From assembly GCF_001998885.1 (NCBI RefSeq), contig NZ_CP019609.1, positions 1 through 64,000 on the forward strand: a stretch of 64,000 bases of DNA, in the 5' to 3' direction. A model generated the notes under the pieces. That model did no database searches and was not told the origin of the DNA. It saw only the letters and a program-made list of their open reading frames with translations. Positions 8,399 through 16,966 of this stretch are shown here, in pieces; position 1 is the first letter of the stretch; every line of letters starts with the position of its first letter. The stretch is from Vagococcus penaei (GTDB taxonomy: Bacteria; Bacillota; Bacilli; Lactobacillales; Vagococcaceae). The position numbers and the translations under genes are program-made.

Positions 8399-8842
8399 CT
8401 AGTTCCCTTCTTTTATATCTTTTAGAATAGCCTCCTTTGCCTCATTTTTTGATGGGTAAGGCGGGCTTAGTTGTGATAATTGATTAAATGTTTGAATTTG
8501 AGTGGTTAAATTGTCATTCTTGGCTTGTTGCTCAAATGACACAACGACATCAATATAAGGTGAAAGTGATGAATTAGCTTGTTTAAGCGCTAATTCGTAG
8601 AGCTCAGTTTTTTGAGTAAGGTCATCTGTTTCTTTTTGAACTGCCATTAATTTTTTTTGATTCGCATATTCTTTTTTTAGTTCAATTAATTTTGATAGGT
8701 CAGTTTGTGTTGTTTTAACTTGACGTTCAGATATTTCAATTCGCTTAGTCGTTAGTGTGACTTGATAAATATAGACAGCTTCACTGATAATAACTACGAT
8801 TAGTAATATCATAAAGGCATAGTATTTTTTTGAATGTGACAT
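8399..8842 (-). CDS. Single-pass membrane coiled-coil protein, first ORF of the cassette
   Basis: The 147-residue protein has a short basic N-terminus, one membrane helix (about residues 8-27, rich in Ile and Val) and a long extracellular helical region (TKRIEISERQVKTTQTDLSK onward) with heptad-like spacing. Its architecture is the same as the second ORF, though I see no strong sequence identity between them. It is the promoter-proximal gene of a three-ORF minus-strand unit. Function unknown; structural roles at the cell surface or in a secretion apparatus are possible but unsupported. Confidence 0.6.
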   Translation of the reverse strand: MSHSKKYYAFMILLIVVIISEAVYIYQVTLTTKRIEISERQVKTTQTDLSKLIELKKEYANQKKLMAVQKETDDLTQKTELYELALKQANSSLSPYIDVVVSFEQQAKNDNLTTQIQTFNQLSQLSPPYPSKNEAKEAILKDIKEGN

Positions 8843-9057
8843 GGTATAATAATCGCCCTTTCTTTTTGACTATCTTACTTAATAGTTTAACTGATAAAAA
8901 AAATAAAACTAGGTTTTTGATTGAAAAATTCGATAAATAACGTGTTACTTACCAGTTTTTAGTAGGATGAATTGATAAACTATTTTACTTCTGTTTAATA
9001 ATATAAGTAGGTTATTTATAAAATAATGTTTAAATACTAGTTATTTTATTTAGTTGA

Positions 9058-9066
9058 TGCTATACT
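9058..9066 (+). promoter_or_regulatory. Extended -10 promoter of the thiamine operon
   Basis: TGCTATACT is an extended -10 element about 20 bases before the aptamer, which places the transcript start just ahead of the riboswitch P1 stem. No clear -35 is seen. Confidence 0.5.
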
Positions 9067-9085
9067 CAAGTTACATTTGAATAGA

Positions 9086-9159
9086 AGCATTTGGGGTGCG
9101 TTAAGCTGAGATTATACCCATGGAATCTGCTCCAGGTAATACTGGCGAAGAGAAATGTT
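9086..9159 (+). ncRNA. TPP riboswitch (thi box) aptamer
   Basis: The conserved thi-box elements appear in order: GGGGTGC, GCTGAGA, ACCC, and then CTCCAGGTAATACTGGCG in place of the usual TGGxTAATGCCAGCG arm. A P1 stem forms between AGCATTT (9086-9092) and AAATGTT (9153-9159). A terminator hairpin follows and then thiamine transport and salvage genes, which fits TPP-dependent transcription termination. CTGAGA and the pyrophosphate-sensing bulge are intact. Confidence 0.93.
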
Positions 9160-9200
9160 TACAAATAATTATGAACTGTTAATTATTGACTATCTTTTTC

Positions 9201-9237
9201 GCCCAACCATATAGAATTATGGAAGGGCTTTTTTTAT
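9201..9237 (+). terminator. Expression-platform terminator of the TPP riboswitch
   Basis: GCCCAACCAT pairs with ATGGAAGGGC (GCCC/GGGC and CCAT/ATGG with a small internal loop), followed by a run of seven T. It lies about 40 bases after the aptamer and before the first gene, as expected for TPP-induced termination. Confidence 0.85.
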
Positions 9238-9327
9238 GAAGTGAGAGTCATTTTAGTTATATAGTTATCCATCGGTTAATGCCCTCTTATGGTCTATTTG
9301 AATAATAGATAAAGGGGGTTTTTTGTT

Positions 9328-9897
9328 TTGAGTAGCAATCGTTGGACATTACAACAAGTCGTATTATTGGCGCTGTTAGGCTTTTTATTTGGCGGTGTAT
9401 TTATGGGAGCTGGCTTTTTATACGCAATTCTTGAAGGAATCTTATTGCCTTTAGGCTTAGGGCCATTTGCGAATGAAATTTTATTTGGACTATGGACGAT
9501 GGCAGCTCCAATGGCGGGTATGTTGATTCCCAAAAAAGGAAGCGCCGTTATTGGTGAGTTGTTAGCAGCTTTAGCTGAAATGTTATATGGTTCATATTTT
9601 GGCCCAGGTGTATTAATTTCTGGATTTATTCAAGGAATAGGGGCAGAAACAGGTTTTGCTTTAACAAGGTATCGTCGTTACGATCAAGTAACTTTATTAT
9701 ATAGTGCTATTGGTACAACAATCTTTAGTTTTATTTATGAATTTTTTAAAAATGGGTATGGAAATTATAGTTTATTAATGATTTTTGGACTGTTGATAGT
9801 TCGATTTTTATCGGTTCTTGTTTTTGGTGTTTTCATGGTTTCAGCCATTATGAAAATTTACGAGCGTGTTCAAAAATTGGCGGCGTTAAACCAATGA
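9328..9897 (+). CDS. ykoE: ECF transporter S component, YkoE type (thiamine precursor)
   Basis: This is the substrate-binding membrane component of an energy-coupling-factor transporter. YkoE-type S components are associated with hydroxymethylpyrimidine or thiamine uptake. The 189-residue protein has about six membrane helices and the YkoE signature: GPFANEILFGLWTMAAPMAG, then GSAVIGELLAALAEMLYGS and QGIGAETGFALTRYRRY. The start is TTG at 9328 behind AAAGGGGG. It is the first gene after the riboswitch and overlaps the ATPase gene by 4 bases. Confidence 0.9.
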   Translation: MSSNRWTLQQVVLLALLGFLFGGVFMGAGFLYAILEGILLPLGLGPFANEILFGLWTMAAPMAGMLIPKKGSAVIGELLAALAEMLYGSYFGPGVLISGFIQGIGAETGFALTRYRRYDQVTLLYSAIGTTIFSFIYEFFKNGYGNYSLLMIFGLLIVRFLSVLVFGVFMVSAIMKIYERVQKLAALNQ

Positions 9898-11255
9898 TAG
9901 CCATTAAAATTAACCAGCTCAGTTTCGTTCGGGGACAACGTGAAATTTTCAGTAAATTCAACGCAGAGTTTGAAAAAGGGACTTTTAATTTAGTTACAGG
10001 AGACAGTGGGAGTGGGAAGTCAACTCTTTTTCGACTGATTGCAGGCTTTGCTCAATTAGACTACGAAGGAGAAATTCTGATTAAAGGTAAATGCTACCGA
10101 CATGCTAGCATGCAAGAAAAAGCACAACAAATAGGCATGCTTTTCCAAAATCCTGGACAGCAATTTACAATGAAAACACTAGAACGGGAATTAATTTTTG
10201 CTTTAGAAAACATTGGTATTATTGGTGATGAACAAAAGCAACGCATCGAAAATGCTTTGCTATTAGGAGCAACAAGTGAGTTGCTTTATCGCGAAATCAC
10301 AACTCTATCAGGTGGGGAAAAACAACGCGCGGCGTTAACAGTTTTACTGGCAATGGAGCCAGAAATTTTATTATTGGACGAGCCATTTGCAAGTATTGAC
10401 CCAACATCTCGGCAAAAATTGATTCAGACCTTGGCAGAATTACGTGATTTAGGTAAAACAATTATTCTTAGTGACCATGAATTAACGGGGTACTCACAAT
10501 TTGTGAATTGTTATTGGGAGCTAACAGGTCATCATTTAATTGAACATCCGTTAACATATCTGTCTAATGAGAAAAAGAATCTTAGTTTATATCAAACAAA
10601 AGTTACCACTAATTCACTTCCAATTTTAACATTTAAGGAGATTACTATCAAACGCGGAAAACGTAAATTACTTGATTGTTCAAAGTTTAGAATTAAACAG
10701 GGTATTACAATTTTAACTGGTAATAATGGTGTTGGTAAAACAACTCTTTTACGGTCAATCGCACAATTACGAAGGTATCAAGGTACTATGTACTATCACG
10801 GAAAAAAATTAAGAAAAAATCGGCGGCTCTATCAATCTCTTTCTTTAGCTGTTCAAGAATCAGAAAAACAATTTGTGGCACTAACTTTAAGAGAAGAATT
10901 AGCATTTAATAATAGTCACATGTCTCAAGTCCAAGAAAAACAATTAGACGCTTTAAAAACATTAGGGCTATTGGATAAATTAGATAGCAGTCTATTTCAT
11001 TTGAGTGAAGGACAAAAGAAAATGATTCAATTAATCAGTTTACTTAGTTTAGATTTATCTTGCTTACTACTAGATGAGCCGTTTGCGGGATTAGATGAAA
11101 AAGCCTGTCAGTATTTTATTAAATGGATGCAAGAAAAAGATACCAAGCAAAGTTTTATTATTGTCTCACACCGTCTAGAACCATTATCTTCAGTCAGTCA
11201 TCATCATATTCATTTAGAGGATCAACAATTAATTGACATGGGGGTGATGATTTAA
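9894..11255 (+). CDS. ykoD: ECF transporter duplicated ATPase component, YkoD type
   Basis: The 453-residue protein holds two ABC ATPase domains in one chain. Domain 1 (about residues 1-225) has Walker A GDSGSGKST, signature LSGGEKQRAAL and Walker B ILLLDEPFASIDP. Domain 2 (about 250-450) has Walker A GNNGVGKTT, a degenerate signature LSEGQKKMIQL and Walker B CLLLDEPFAGLDE. It energises uptake together with the adjacent S and T components. Its start overlaps the S gene and its last base is the first base of the T gene, indicating tight translational coupling. Confidence 0.93.
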   Translation: MIAIKINQLSFVRGQREIFSKFNAEFEKGTFNLVTGDSGSGKSTLFRLIAGFAQLDYEGEILIKGKCYRHASMQEKAQQIGMLFQNPGQQFTMKTLERELIFALENIGIIGDEQKQRIENALLLGATSELLYREITTLSGGEKQRAALTVLLAMEPEILLLDEPFASIDPTSRQKLIQTLAELRDLGKTIILSDHELTGYSQFVNCYWELTGHHLIEHPLTYLSNEKKNLSLYQTKVTTNSLPILTFKEITIKRGKRKLLDCSKFRIKQGITILTGNNGVGKTTLLRSIAQLRRYQGTMYYHGKKLRKNRRLYQSLSLAVQESEKQFVALTLREELAFNNSHMSQVQEKQLDALKTLGLLDKLDSSLFHLSEGQKKMIQLISLLSLDLSCLLLDEPFAGLDEKACQYFIKWMQEKDTKQSFIIVSHRLEPLSSVSHHHIHLEDQQLIDMGVMI

Positions 11256-11899
11256 TGCAAGCAACACATTCATTTAGTCTAATGGTATTTGTTTTATTAG
11301 TAACGATTGAAATATCGTTTACACAATCGATTTGGTTAAATATCTTTATTTTTGGTTTGGCTGTTTTGTATTTATTATTTTTAAAAAAATGGGGTGGTCT
11401 TTTAGCGGTTTTCTTAGTGCCGTTGATTCCAGCTTTTGCGACATTTTGGTCAATTTATTTGCATGGATCAAGTACATATCAAGCATGGTTGCTTTTTACT
11501 CGAACCTTTTCCTTTGCAGCGTTAGGTATGATTTTGGTATTTGGCATCGATTTAGAAGAATTATTCCTTTTTTTAGAGCAAAAGCGTGTACCAGCAACTT
11601 TTATCTATGGCATTTTAGTAGTTATTCATGCTATGCCAGATATTCGTCGTGAAGTAGTCTCAATTCGAGAGGCAAGTTTATTAAGAGGAAAACCATTACA
11701 TGTTTGGTCTCCGATGCTCTATGTTAAAACAATTTTAACTGCTTTTACTTGGCGTGATAAATATACAGAAGCAATGTTTTCAAGAGGTTTTGATGATAAC
11801 GGCATTAGGGTGCCACAGCATCGATTTTATTTATCTAAAAAAAGTATTGCCCTGTTAGCAACACTTTTTATTATTTGTCAGATATTAGTTTTTTATTAA
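11255..11899 (+). CDS. ykoC: ECF transporter T component, YkoC type
   Basis: This is the transmembrane coupling protein of the ECF module. The 214-residue protein has about five membrane helices and the coupling-helix motif EASLLRGKPL, together with a later AMFSRGFDDNG segment that resembles the second conserved T-component motif (usually AMxxRGF). It is directly coupled to the ATPase gene and completes the YkoE-D-C set. The same A/T pair could also serve the ThiW S component encoded downstream; this is an inference. Confidence 0.9.
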   Translation: MQATHSFSLMVFVLLVTIEISFTQSIWLNIFIFGLAVLYLLFLKKWGGLLAVFLVPLIPAFATFWSIYLHGSSTYQAWLLFTRTFSFAALGMILVFGIDLEELFLFLEQKRVPATFIYGILVVIHAMPDIRREVVSIREASLLRGKPLHVWSPMLYVKTILTAFTWRDKYTEAMFSRGFDDNGIRVPQHRFYLSKKSIALLATLFIICQILVFY

Positions 11900-11933
11900 T
11901 AAAAATAAGTCAACAATACTAGGAGGAAACAAA

Positions 11934-12605
11934 ATGTTTACAAAATTAGCAAGAGAAATCGCAAATCCATATTGGGAAGGAAGTTTCACGCATCCATTTA
12001 TTACCAAATTAGCAGACGGTACTTTATCAGATGAGGTTTTTCGTTATTACTTAATTCAAGATCGCTATTACTTAGAACATTTTAGTCGTATTCATGAAAT
12101 GATTGCTGCACGAACCACTGATCCTGATATTCGTGACATTATGTTAATGGGTGCGGAACATTTAGATGCAGGTGAATTAATGATTCGGACTGATTTTTTT
12201 CATGAGTTAGGCATTACTGATGAAGAAGTTGCGAATACACCAATTGCTCCTACAGCGTATAATTACGTCTCACATATGTATCGCCAATTAGCCGAGGGGA
12301 CTATTAATACCGCAGTAGCTGGGTTACTTCCTTGTCCGTGGCTGTACCATGAAATAGGTCTTCGATTGGTTAAGACAGGCTCACCGAAAAAGATTTATCA
12401 AGATTGGATTGAGACGTATTCAGGTGACGATTCGGCAGAAGATATCGTTAAACAATGTCAGGTATTAGATCGACTTTATGCTGAAAGTAGTGAGCTAGAA
12501 CAAGAAGCAATGCTAGATGCTTTCTATATTAGTAGTCAAATGGAATATTTATTTTGGGAAATGGCAACAACATTACAAACTTGGCCGTTAGGAACCCGTA
12601 AATAA
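11934..12605 (+). CDS. tenA: Thiaminase II / aminopyrimidine aminohydrolase
   Basis: TenA hydrolyses thiamine breakdown products (aminomethyl-pyrimidines) to hydroxymethylpyrimidine for salvage. The 223-residue all-helical protein has QDRYYLEHF (with the active-site Asp), LLPCPWLYHEIG (with the catalytic Cys) and QMEYLFWEMA (with the catalytic Glu). A strong ribosome-binding site, TAGGAGG, precedes the ATG. It lies inside the TPP-regulated operon, which supports the salvage role. Confidence 0.95.
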   Translation: MFTKLAREIANPYWEGSFTHPFITKLADGTLSDEVFRYYLIQDRYYLEHFSRIHEMIAARTTDPDIRDIMLMGAEHLDAGELMIRTDFFHELGITDEEVANTPIAPTAYNYVSHMYRQLAEGTINTAVAGLLPCPWLYHEIGLRLVKTGSPKKIYQDWIETYSGDDSAEDIVKQCQVLDRLYAESSELEQEAMLDAFYISSQMEYLFWEMATTLQTWPLGTRK

Positions 12606-13156
12606 TGAGAGGACTGACAATTAAAAAATTAACAATTTTAGCTATGATGATTGCATTGGATGTTGTTTTGTCGCCATTGTTTCGGATTGAAGGCATGGCA
12701 CCAATGTCAAGTGTCATGAATGTTATTGCCGGTGTCGCTTTAGGCCCTGTTTATGGTACAATAATGGCTTTTTTATGTGCATCAATTCGCATGTTGTTTT
12801 TAGGTATTCCTCCGTTAGCAATGACAGGAGCCATCTTCGGTGCTTTTCTAGCTGGTTGTGGGTATCGTTTAACTAAAAAAACATGGGGTGCTTGTCTAGG
12901 TGAGATTATTGGGACTGGATTGATAGGTTCATTAGTCTCATATCCTGTCATGGTTTGGTTTACTGGAAGTGAGCAAGCACTCTATTGGTTTATCTATACA
13001 CCACGTTTTTTTGGAGGAGCCATTTCAGGGTCTATCATCGGATGGTTTGCTTTATTAAAATTAGACCATATTCCAGCGTTTAAACACATACAAGTTTTAT
13101 TTGGAGGAAGAGTCAATGAGCAATTTAATCGTGCAATTCAAAGAACAAACAAATGA
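12605..13156 (+). CDS. thiW: ThiW-type ECF S component (thiazole precursor uptake)
   Basis: The 183-residue protein has about five or six membrane helices and the ThiW pattern MSSVMNVIAGVALGPVYGT, then SIRMLFLGIPPLAMTGAIFG and TPRFFGGAISGSIIGW. ThiW is linked to hydroxyethylthiazole uptake by its association with thiM and TPP riboswitches. The start codon overlaps the tenA stop by one base. Thus the operon has two S components, for the pyrimidine and the thiazole halves, but one A/T module. Confidence 0.92.
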   Translation: MRGLTIKKLTILAMMIALDVVLSPLFRIEGMAPMSSVMNVIAGVALGPVYGTIMAFLCASIRMLFLGIPPLAMTGAIFGAFLAGCGYRLTKKTWGACLGEIIGTGLIGSLVSYPVMVWFTGSEQALYWFIYTPRFFGGAISGSIIGWFALLKLDHIPAFKHIQVLFGGRVNEQFNRAIQRTNK

Positions 13157-13973
13157 GATTATTTTTTTAAAGGATTCACCGTTAGTTCAGTGTATTACCA
13201 ATGAGATAACATGCGAATCCATGGCGAATGCTTTGCTTTATATTGGTGCTAAACCAATTATGGCAGATGACTCACGGGAATTTAAAGAACTTTTTCAGCA
13301 AACAGATGCTTTACTATTAAATTTAGGACGCTTATCAGTTGAACGTGAAAAAAATTTACGTCAAGCGGCTAACTATGCTAGAGAGACAGAGAAACCAACG
13401 GTAGTCGATTTAGTTGGTGTTACAGCGACTAAATGGCGTTTTGATATTGGACACGCTCTATTAGAGCAACATCCACAAGTGGTTAAAGGAAATTTATCTG
13501 AAATGAGGGCTTTTTGCCAGTTAGCAACAAAAGGACGAGGCGTCGATGGAAGTACTTCTGATCAGTCTGATATAGCTATTTCTGAACTAGTTGTGGCTTT
13601 ACACACATTAACTCATTCGTATCCAGAAACTATCTTTTTAGCAACTGGACCAACAGATATTGTTGTCAATCAAGGAGGAACATATTATTTAAAAAATGGT
13701 GTCCCAGAACTGGATGCGTTTACGGGAACAGGTGATATTGTTGGTGCGATGATTGCTGCCTTTTTAGGAGATGAATATTCTGCGATTGAAGCGACGATTT
13801 TAGCTGTCAGTTACTTTAATCTTTGTGGTGAACAGGCTAAAAATCTTGGTGGTAATCAGCAAGGGTTAGCAGATTTCAGACACCAAACGTTGAATCAATT
13901 ATCTTTATTAAAAGAACAACCTCAATGGACATCGGGAATTAAAGGAGCGTACCAATCATGGAACGAAGTTTAG
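13116..13973 (+). CDS. thiM: Hydroxyethylthiazole kinase
   Basis: ThiM phosphorylates hydroxyethylthiazole with ATP for coupling to the pyrimidine. The 285-residue protein has the ribokinase-like fold with [18 protein letters not shown] near the N-terminus, [22 protein letters not shown] and the anion-hole motif [15 protein letters not shown] near residue 205. The ATG at 13116 is chosen because GGAGG lies 8 bases before it; an in-frame TTG at 13101 overlaps that site. It overlaps the end of thiW by about 40 bases and the start of thiE. Confidence 0.95.
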   Translation: MSNLIVQFKEQTNEIIFLKDSPLVQCITNEITCESMANALLYIGAKPIMADDSREFKELFQQTDALLLNLGRLSVEREKNLRQAANYARETEKPTVVDLVGVTATKWRFDIGHALLEQHPQVVKGNLSEMRAFCQLATKGRGVDGSTSDQSDIAISELVVALHTLTHSYPETIFLATGPTDIVVNQGGTYYLKNGVPELDAFTGTGDIVGAMIAAFLGDEYSAIEATILAVSYFNLCGEQAKNLGGNQQGLADFRHQTLNQLSLLKEQPQWTSGIKGAYQSWNEV

Positions 13974-14605
13974 ATTTAACTTTATATTTAGTCACTAATC
14001 GGTATGAGTATACGGATTCAGAATTTTTATCAATCGTTGAAGAAGCTTGTCAAGCAGGTGTCTCACTGGTTCAGTTACGTGAAAAATCTGCAACCACAAG
14101 GCAATTTTTTGAGTTAGGTAAAAAGGTAAAAGCCATTACAGATGCTTATGATATCCCATTAATTATTAATGACCGTGTGGATATTTGTTTAGCACTTGAT
14201 GCAAGCGGTGTACATATTGGGGATGATGAGTTACCAATCGCTATTACACGACAATTAATTGGAGAGAATAAATGGCTAGGTGTATCGACTAAAACGGTTA
14301 CGTCTGCAGTAAGAGCCGAGCAATTGGGAGCGGACTATTTAGGTGTTGGCGCTATTTTTTCTACGACAACTAAAGAAGATGCGACAGTCACAAGTTTAGC
14401 AGAATTACAGGCTATTTGTGAACAAGTCACTATTCCAGTTGTAGCTATTGGCGGAATTACGGAACAAAATATGTTGACGTTTGAAAGCTATCCAATTGCT
14501 GGAGTGTCATTAATTAGTGATGTCATGCTAGCAGAATCAGTGACTAAAAAAGTTCGAGCTCTAAATACAAATCTACAAAAAATTTTAGGAAAGGAGGAAT
14601 ACTAA
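13958..14605 (+). CDS. thiE: Thiamine-phosphate synthase
   Basis: ThiE couples HMP-pyrophosphate with thiazole phosphate to thiamine monophosphate. The 215-residue TIM barrel has the motifs [53 protein letters not shown] and [10 protein letters not shown]. It overlaps thiM by 16 bases and abuts thiD directly, so the three enzymes are made together. Confidence 0.96.
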   Translation: MERSLDLTLYLVTNRYEYTDSEFLSIVEEACQAGVSLVQLREKSATTRQFFELGKKVKAITDAYDIPLIINDRVDICLALDASGVHIGDDELPIAITRQLIGENKWLGVSTKTVTSAVRAEQLGADYLGVGAIFSTTTKEDATVTSLAELQAICEQVTIPVVAIGGITEQNMLTFESYPIAGVSLISDVMLAESVTKKVRALNTNLQKILGKEEY

Positions 14606-15433
14606 ATGAGTGTGAATAAAACACCTCAAGTTGTTACTATAGCCGGTTCTGATTCTGGGGGCGGTGCTGGTGCGCAGGCTGATTTGAAAACATTTCAAGC
14701 ACGTCATGTCTTTGGTATGAGTATTTTTGTTGCTCTAACTGCGCAAAATACTTTAGGCGTGCAAGAAAGTATGATGATACCTTGTGAGTTTGTAGCTGCT
14801 CAATTTAAATCTTTAGCAGAAGACTTTAATATAAAGGCAGTAAAAACTGGAATGTTGGGTGATAATGCGCATGTGAAAGAAGTTGTTAAACAATTAAAAG
14901 AAGTTGACTTTGGTCCATTAGTTGTTGATCCAGTAATGATCGCAAAAGGTGGTCATAAGTTACTTTCTGATGATGCTATCGATACTATACGTCAAGAGTT
15001 GCTACCTTTAGCCTATGTTGTTACACCCAATTTGCCTGAAGCAGAAGTTCTATTGGGCTATAATTTAGATACTAAGGAATCAATTATTCAAGGTGCAAAA
15101 GAATTACAAAAATACGGTGTGAAACATGTCATTATGAAAGGTGGACATGGGACAGGTGGCAAGTCTAGTGATTTTGTTCTTTTCGAAGATGGAACCGGTC
15201 TTTGGTTAACCGGTCAGCGAATTGACACGAAAGCAACTCATGGAACTGGCGATACTTTTTCGGCCTGTATTGTCGCTGAATTGGCTAAAGGTCAATCAAT
15301 TCAAGAAGCAATTCTGACAAGTAAACGATTTATTCAAGGTGCTATTAGTCAGCCAATCTATGTTGGGCATGGGCATGGCCCGACAAATCATTGGGCATTA
15401 CTTGATGATTCAGTCTTGGTTGAAAGAGTCTAA
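14606..15433 (+). CDS. thiD: Hydroxymethylpyrimidine/phosphomethylpyrimidine kinase
   Basis: ThiD makes HMP-pyrophosphate in two phosphorylation steps. The 275-residue protein has the family start TIAGSDSGGGAGAQADLKTF, the segments VKTGMLGD and VVDPVMIAKGG, TPNLPEAEVL, and the anion-hole motif THGTGDTFSACI near the C-terminus. A PdxK-like pyridoxal kinase activity cannot be excluded from sequence, but the operon context supports thiamine salvage. It is the last gene before the terminator. Confidence 0.93.
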   Translation: MSVNKTPQVVTIAGSDSGGGAGAQADLKTFQARHVFGMSIFVALTAQNTLGVQESMMIPCEFVAAQFKSLAEDFNIKAVKTGMLGDNAHVKEVVKQLKEVDFGPLVVDPVMIAKGGHKLLSDDAIDTIRQELLPLAYVVTPNLPEAEVLLGYNLDTKESIIQGAKELQKYGVKHVIMKGGHGTGGKSSDFVLFEDGTGLWLTGQRIDTKATHGTGDTFSACIVAELAKGQSIQEAILTSKRFIQGAISQPIYVGHGHGPTNHWALLDDSVLVERV

Positions 15434-15439
15434 ACAATT

Positions 15440-15479
15440 AAAATGAGATAGGTTTAGTCGCCTATCTCATTTTCTTTTG
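15440..15479 (+). terminator. Intrinsic terminator of the thiamine operon
   Basis: AAAATGAGATAGG pairs with CCTATCTCATTTT across an 8-base loop, followed by T-rich sequence. Confidence 0.88.
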
Positions 15480-15577
15480 ATGTAAACAAGATAAAATTAT
15501 CAAAAAAGATGGTAACTGACAGTCAAATAAGGTAAACTTGTTTGTTGGATATGCTACGATTTTATTAAGTCAAATAT

Positions 15578-15606
15578 TTTACAAGACTGAGTAAAACGTG
15601 TATATT
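15578..15606 (+). promoter_or_regulatory. Predicted sigma-A promoter of the CofE-like gene
   Basis: TTTACA and TATATT are separated by 17 bases, and the -10 lies about 55 bases before the ATG. Two of the twelve positions depart from consensus. Confidence 0.5.
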
Positions 15607-15660
15607 ACAATAGGATTTATTTTTATTAGTAGATTGAAGCTTAAAGGAGCGAATCAATAA

Positions 15661-16851
15661 ATGGAACGTACAGTGGGAACAGTAACGAGAGGACTTCGTT
15701 GTCCGATTATTAATGAAGGCGATAGTATCGAAAATATTGTGGTTGATAGCGTGTTAAACGCATCTAAGCATGAGCAATTTAGCATTCAAGATAATGATAT
15801 AGTTGCAATTACTGAATCAATCGTCGCACGAGCACAAGGTAATTATGCATCAATTGATCAAATTGCAAAAGATATTAAAGCTAAATTCGGTGACGATACA
15901 ATTGGCGTTATCTTTCCGATTTTGAGTCGTAATCGTTTTTCTAATATTTTAAAAGGTATTGCTCGCGGAGCTAAAAAAATTGTTTTAATGTTAAGCTATC
16001 CTTCAGATGAGGTAGGTAATCATTTAATTTCTTTAGATTTATTAGATGAAAAAGGGATTAACCCATGGACTGATACGCTAACCGAAGTTCAATTTAGAGA
16101 ATTATTTGGTTTTGAAAAACATCGTTTCACTGGCGTTGATTATGTCGAATACTACAAAGAATTAATTGCTAGTGAAGGGGCAGAATGTGAAGTTATTTTT
16201 TCACAAAAGCCAAAAACGATTTTAACGTATACTAAGAGTGTTTTAACTTGTGATATTCATACAAGATATCGCACAAAACGTATTTTAGAGCAAAATGGTG
16301 CAGAAAAAGTTTATACATTAGATGATATTTTAGCTACTTCCGTTGATGGTAGCGGCTTTAATGAAAATTATGGTTTACTTGGCTCAAACAAATCAACAGA
16401 GGAAGGTGTCAAACTGTTTCCGCGCAATTGTCAACCAGTTGTCGACCGTATTCAAGAGATGTTGAAAGAAGTAACAGGTAAACAGGTTGAAGTCATGGTA
16501 TATGGAGACGGCGCTTTCAAAGATCCAGTTGGTAAAATTTGGGAATTAGCTGATCCGGTTGTATCACCAGCCTTTACTAGTGGCTTAGAAGGTACACCAA
16601 ATGAAGTGAAATTAAAATATTTAGCAGATAATAACTTTTCGGACTTACGTGGAGAAGCATTAGAAGAAGCAATTAAAGCACATATTAATCAAAAAGATGA
16701 TGATTTAACTGGTGCAATGGAAGCACAAGGAACGACACCACGTCAATTAACTGACTTGATTGGTTCGTTAGCTGATTTAACATCGGGTAGTGGAGATAAA
16801 GGAACGCCAATTGTTTATATTCAAGGATATTTTGATAATTTTACTAAATAA
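15661..16851 (+). CDS. CofE-like (F420-0:glutamate ligase family) protein of unknown role
   Basis: The 396-residue protein matches the CofE/FbiB-N fold family that ligates glutamate to coenzyme F420-0. It starts with RTVGTVTRGLRCPIINEGDS, contains IVAITESIVARAQGN and IGVIFPILSRNRFSNILKGIARGA, and has late motifs VMVYGDGAFKDPVGKIWELA and PRQLTDLIGSLADLTSGSGD. Nothing else in the window suggests F420 metabolism, and lactic acid bacteria are not known to make F420. The true substrate is therefore unknown; an amide-ligase reaction on another cofactor or nucleotide is possible. It is monocistronic, with a predicted promoter and a strong terminator. AAAGGAGCG is the ribosome-binding site. Confidence 0.8.
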   Translation: MERTVGTVTRGLRCPIINEGDSIENIVVDSVLNASKHEQFSIQDNDIVAITESIVARAQGNYASIDQIAKDIKAKFGDDTIGVIFPILSRNRFSNILKGIARGAKKIVLMLSYPSDEVGNHLISLDLLDEKGINPWTDTLTEVQFRELFGFEKHRFTGVDYVEYYKELIASEGAECEVIFSQKPKTILTYTKSVLTCDIHTRYRTKRILEQNGAEKVYTLDDILATSVDGSGFNENYGLLGSNKSTEEGVKLFPRNCQPVVDRIQEMLKEVTGKQVEVMVYGDGAFKDPVGKIWELADPVVSPAFTSGLEGTPNEVKLKYLADNNFSDLRGEALEEAIKAHINQKDDDLTGAMEAQGTTPRQLTDLIGSLADLTSGSGDKGTPIVYIQGYFDNFTK

Positions 16852-16866
16852 ATAATTGATTTAACG

Positions 16867-16897
16867 ACAGACTGACTACGGGCAGTCTGTTTTTTTA
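16867..16897 (+). terminator. Intrinsic terminator
   Basis: ACAGACTG pairs with CAGTCTGT (16883-16890), followed by a T-run. Confidence 0.88.
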
Positions 16898-16966
16898 TTG
16901 GTTAGTGACTGATTTTCTGCTATGCTTAAGATAAGAAATAGGTTTTTATGAAGGGAGAGATTAGTG

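Noticed and set aside
13101-13115. TTG start for thiM
   Set aside because: The codon is part of the ribosome-binding site GGAGG that serves the ATG at 13116.
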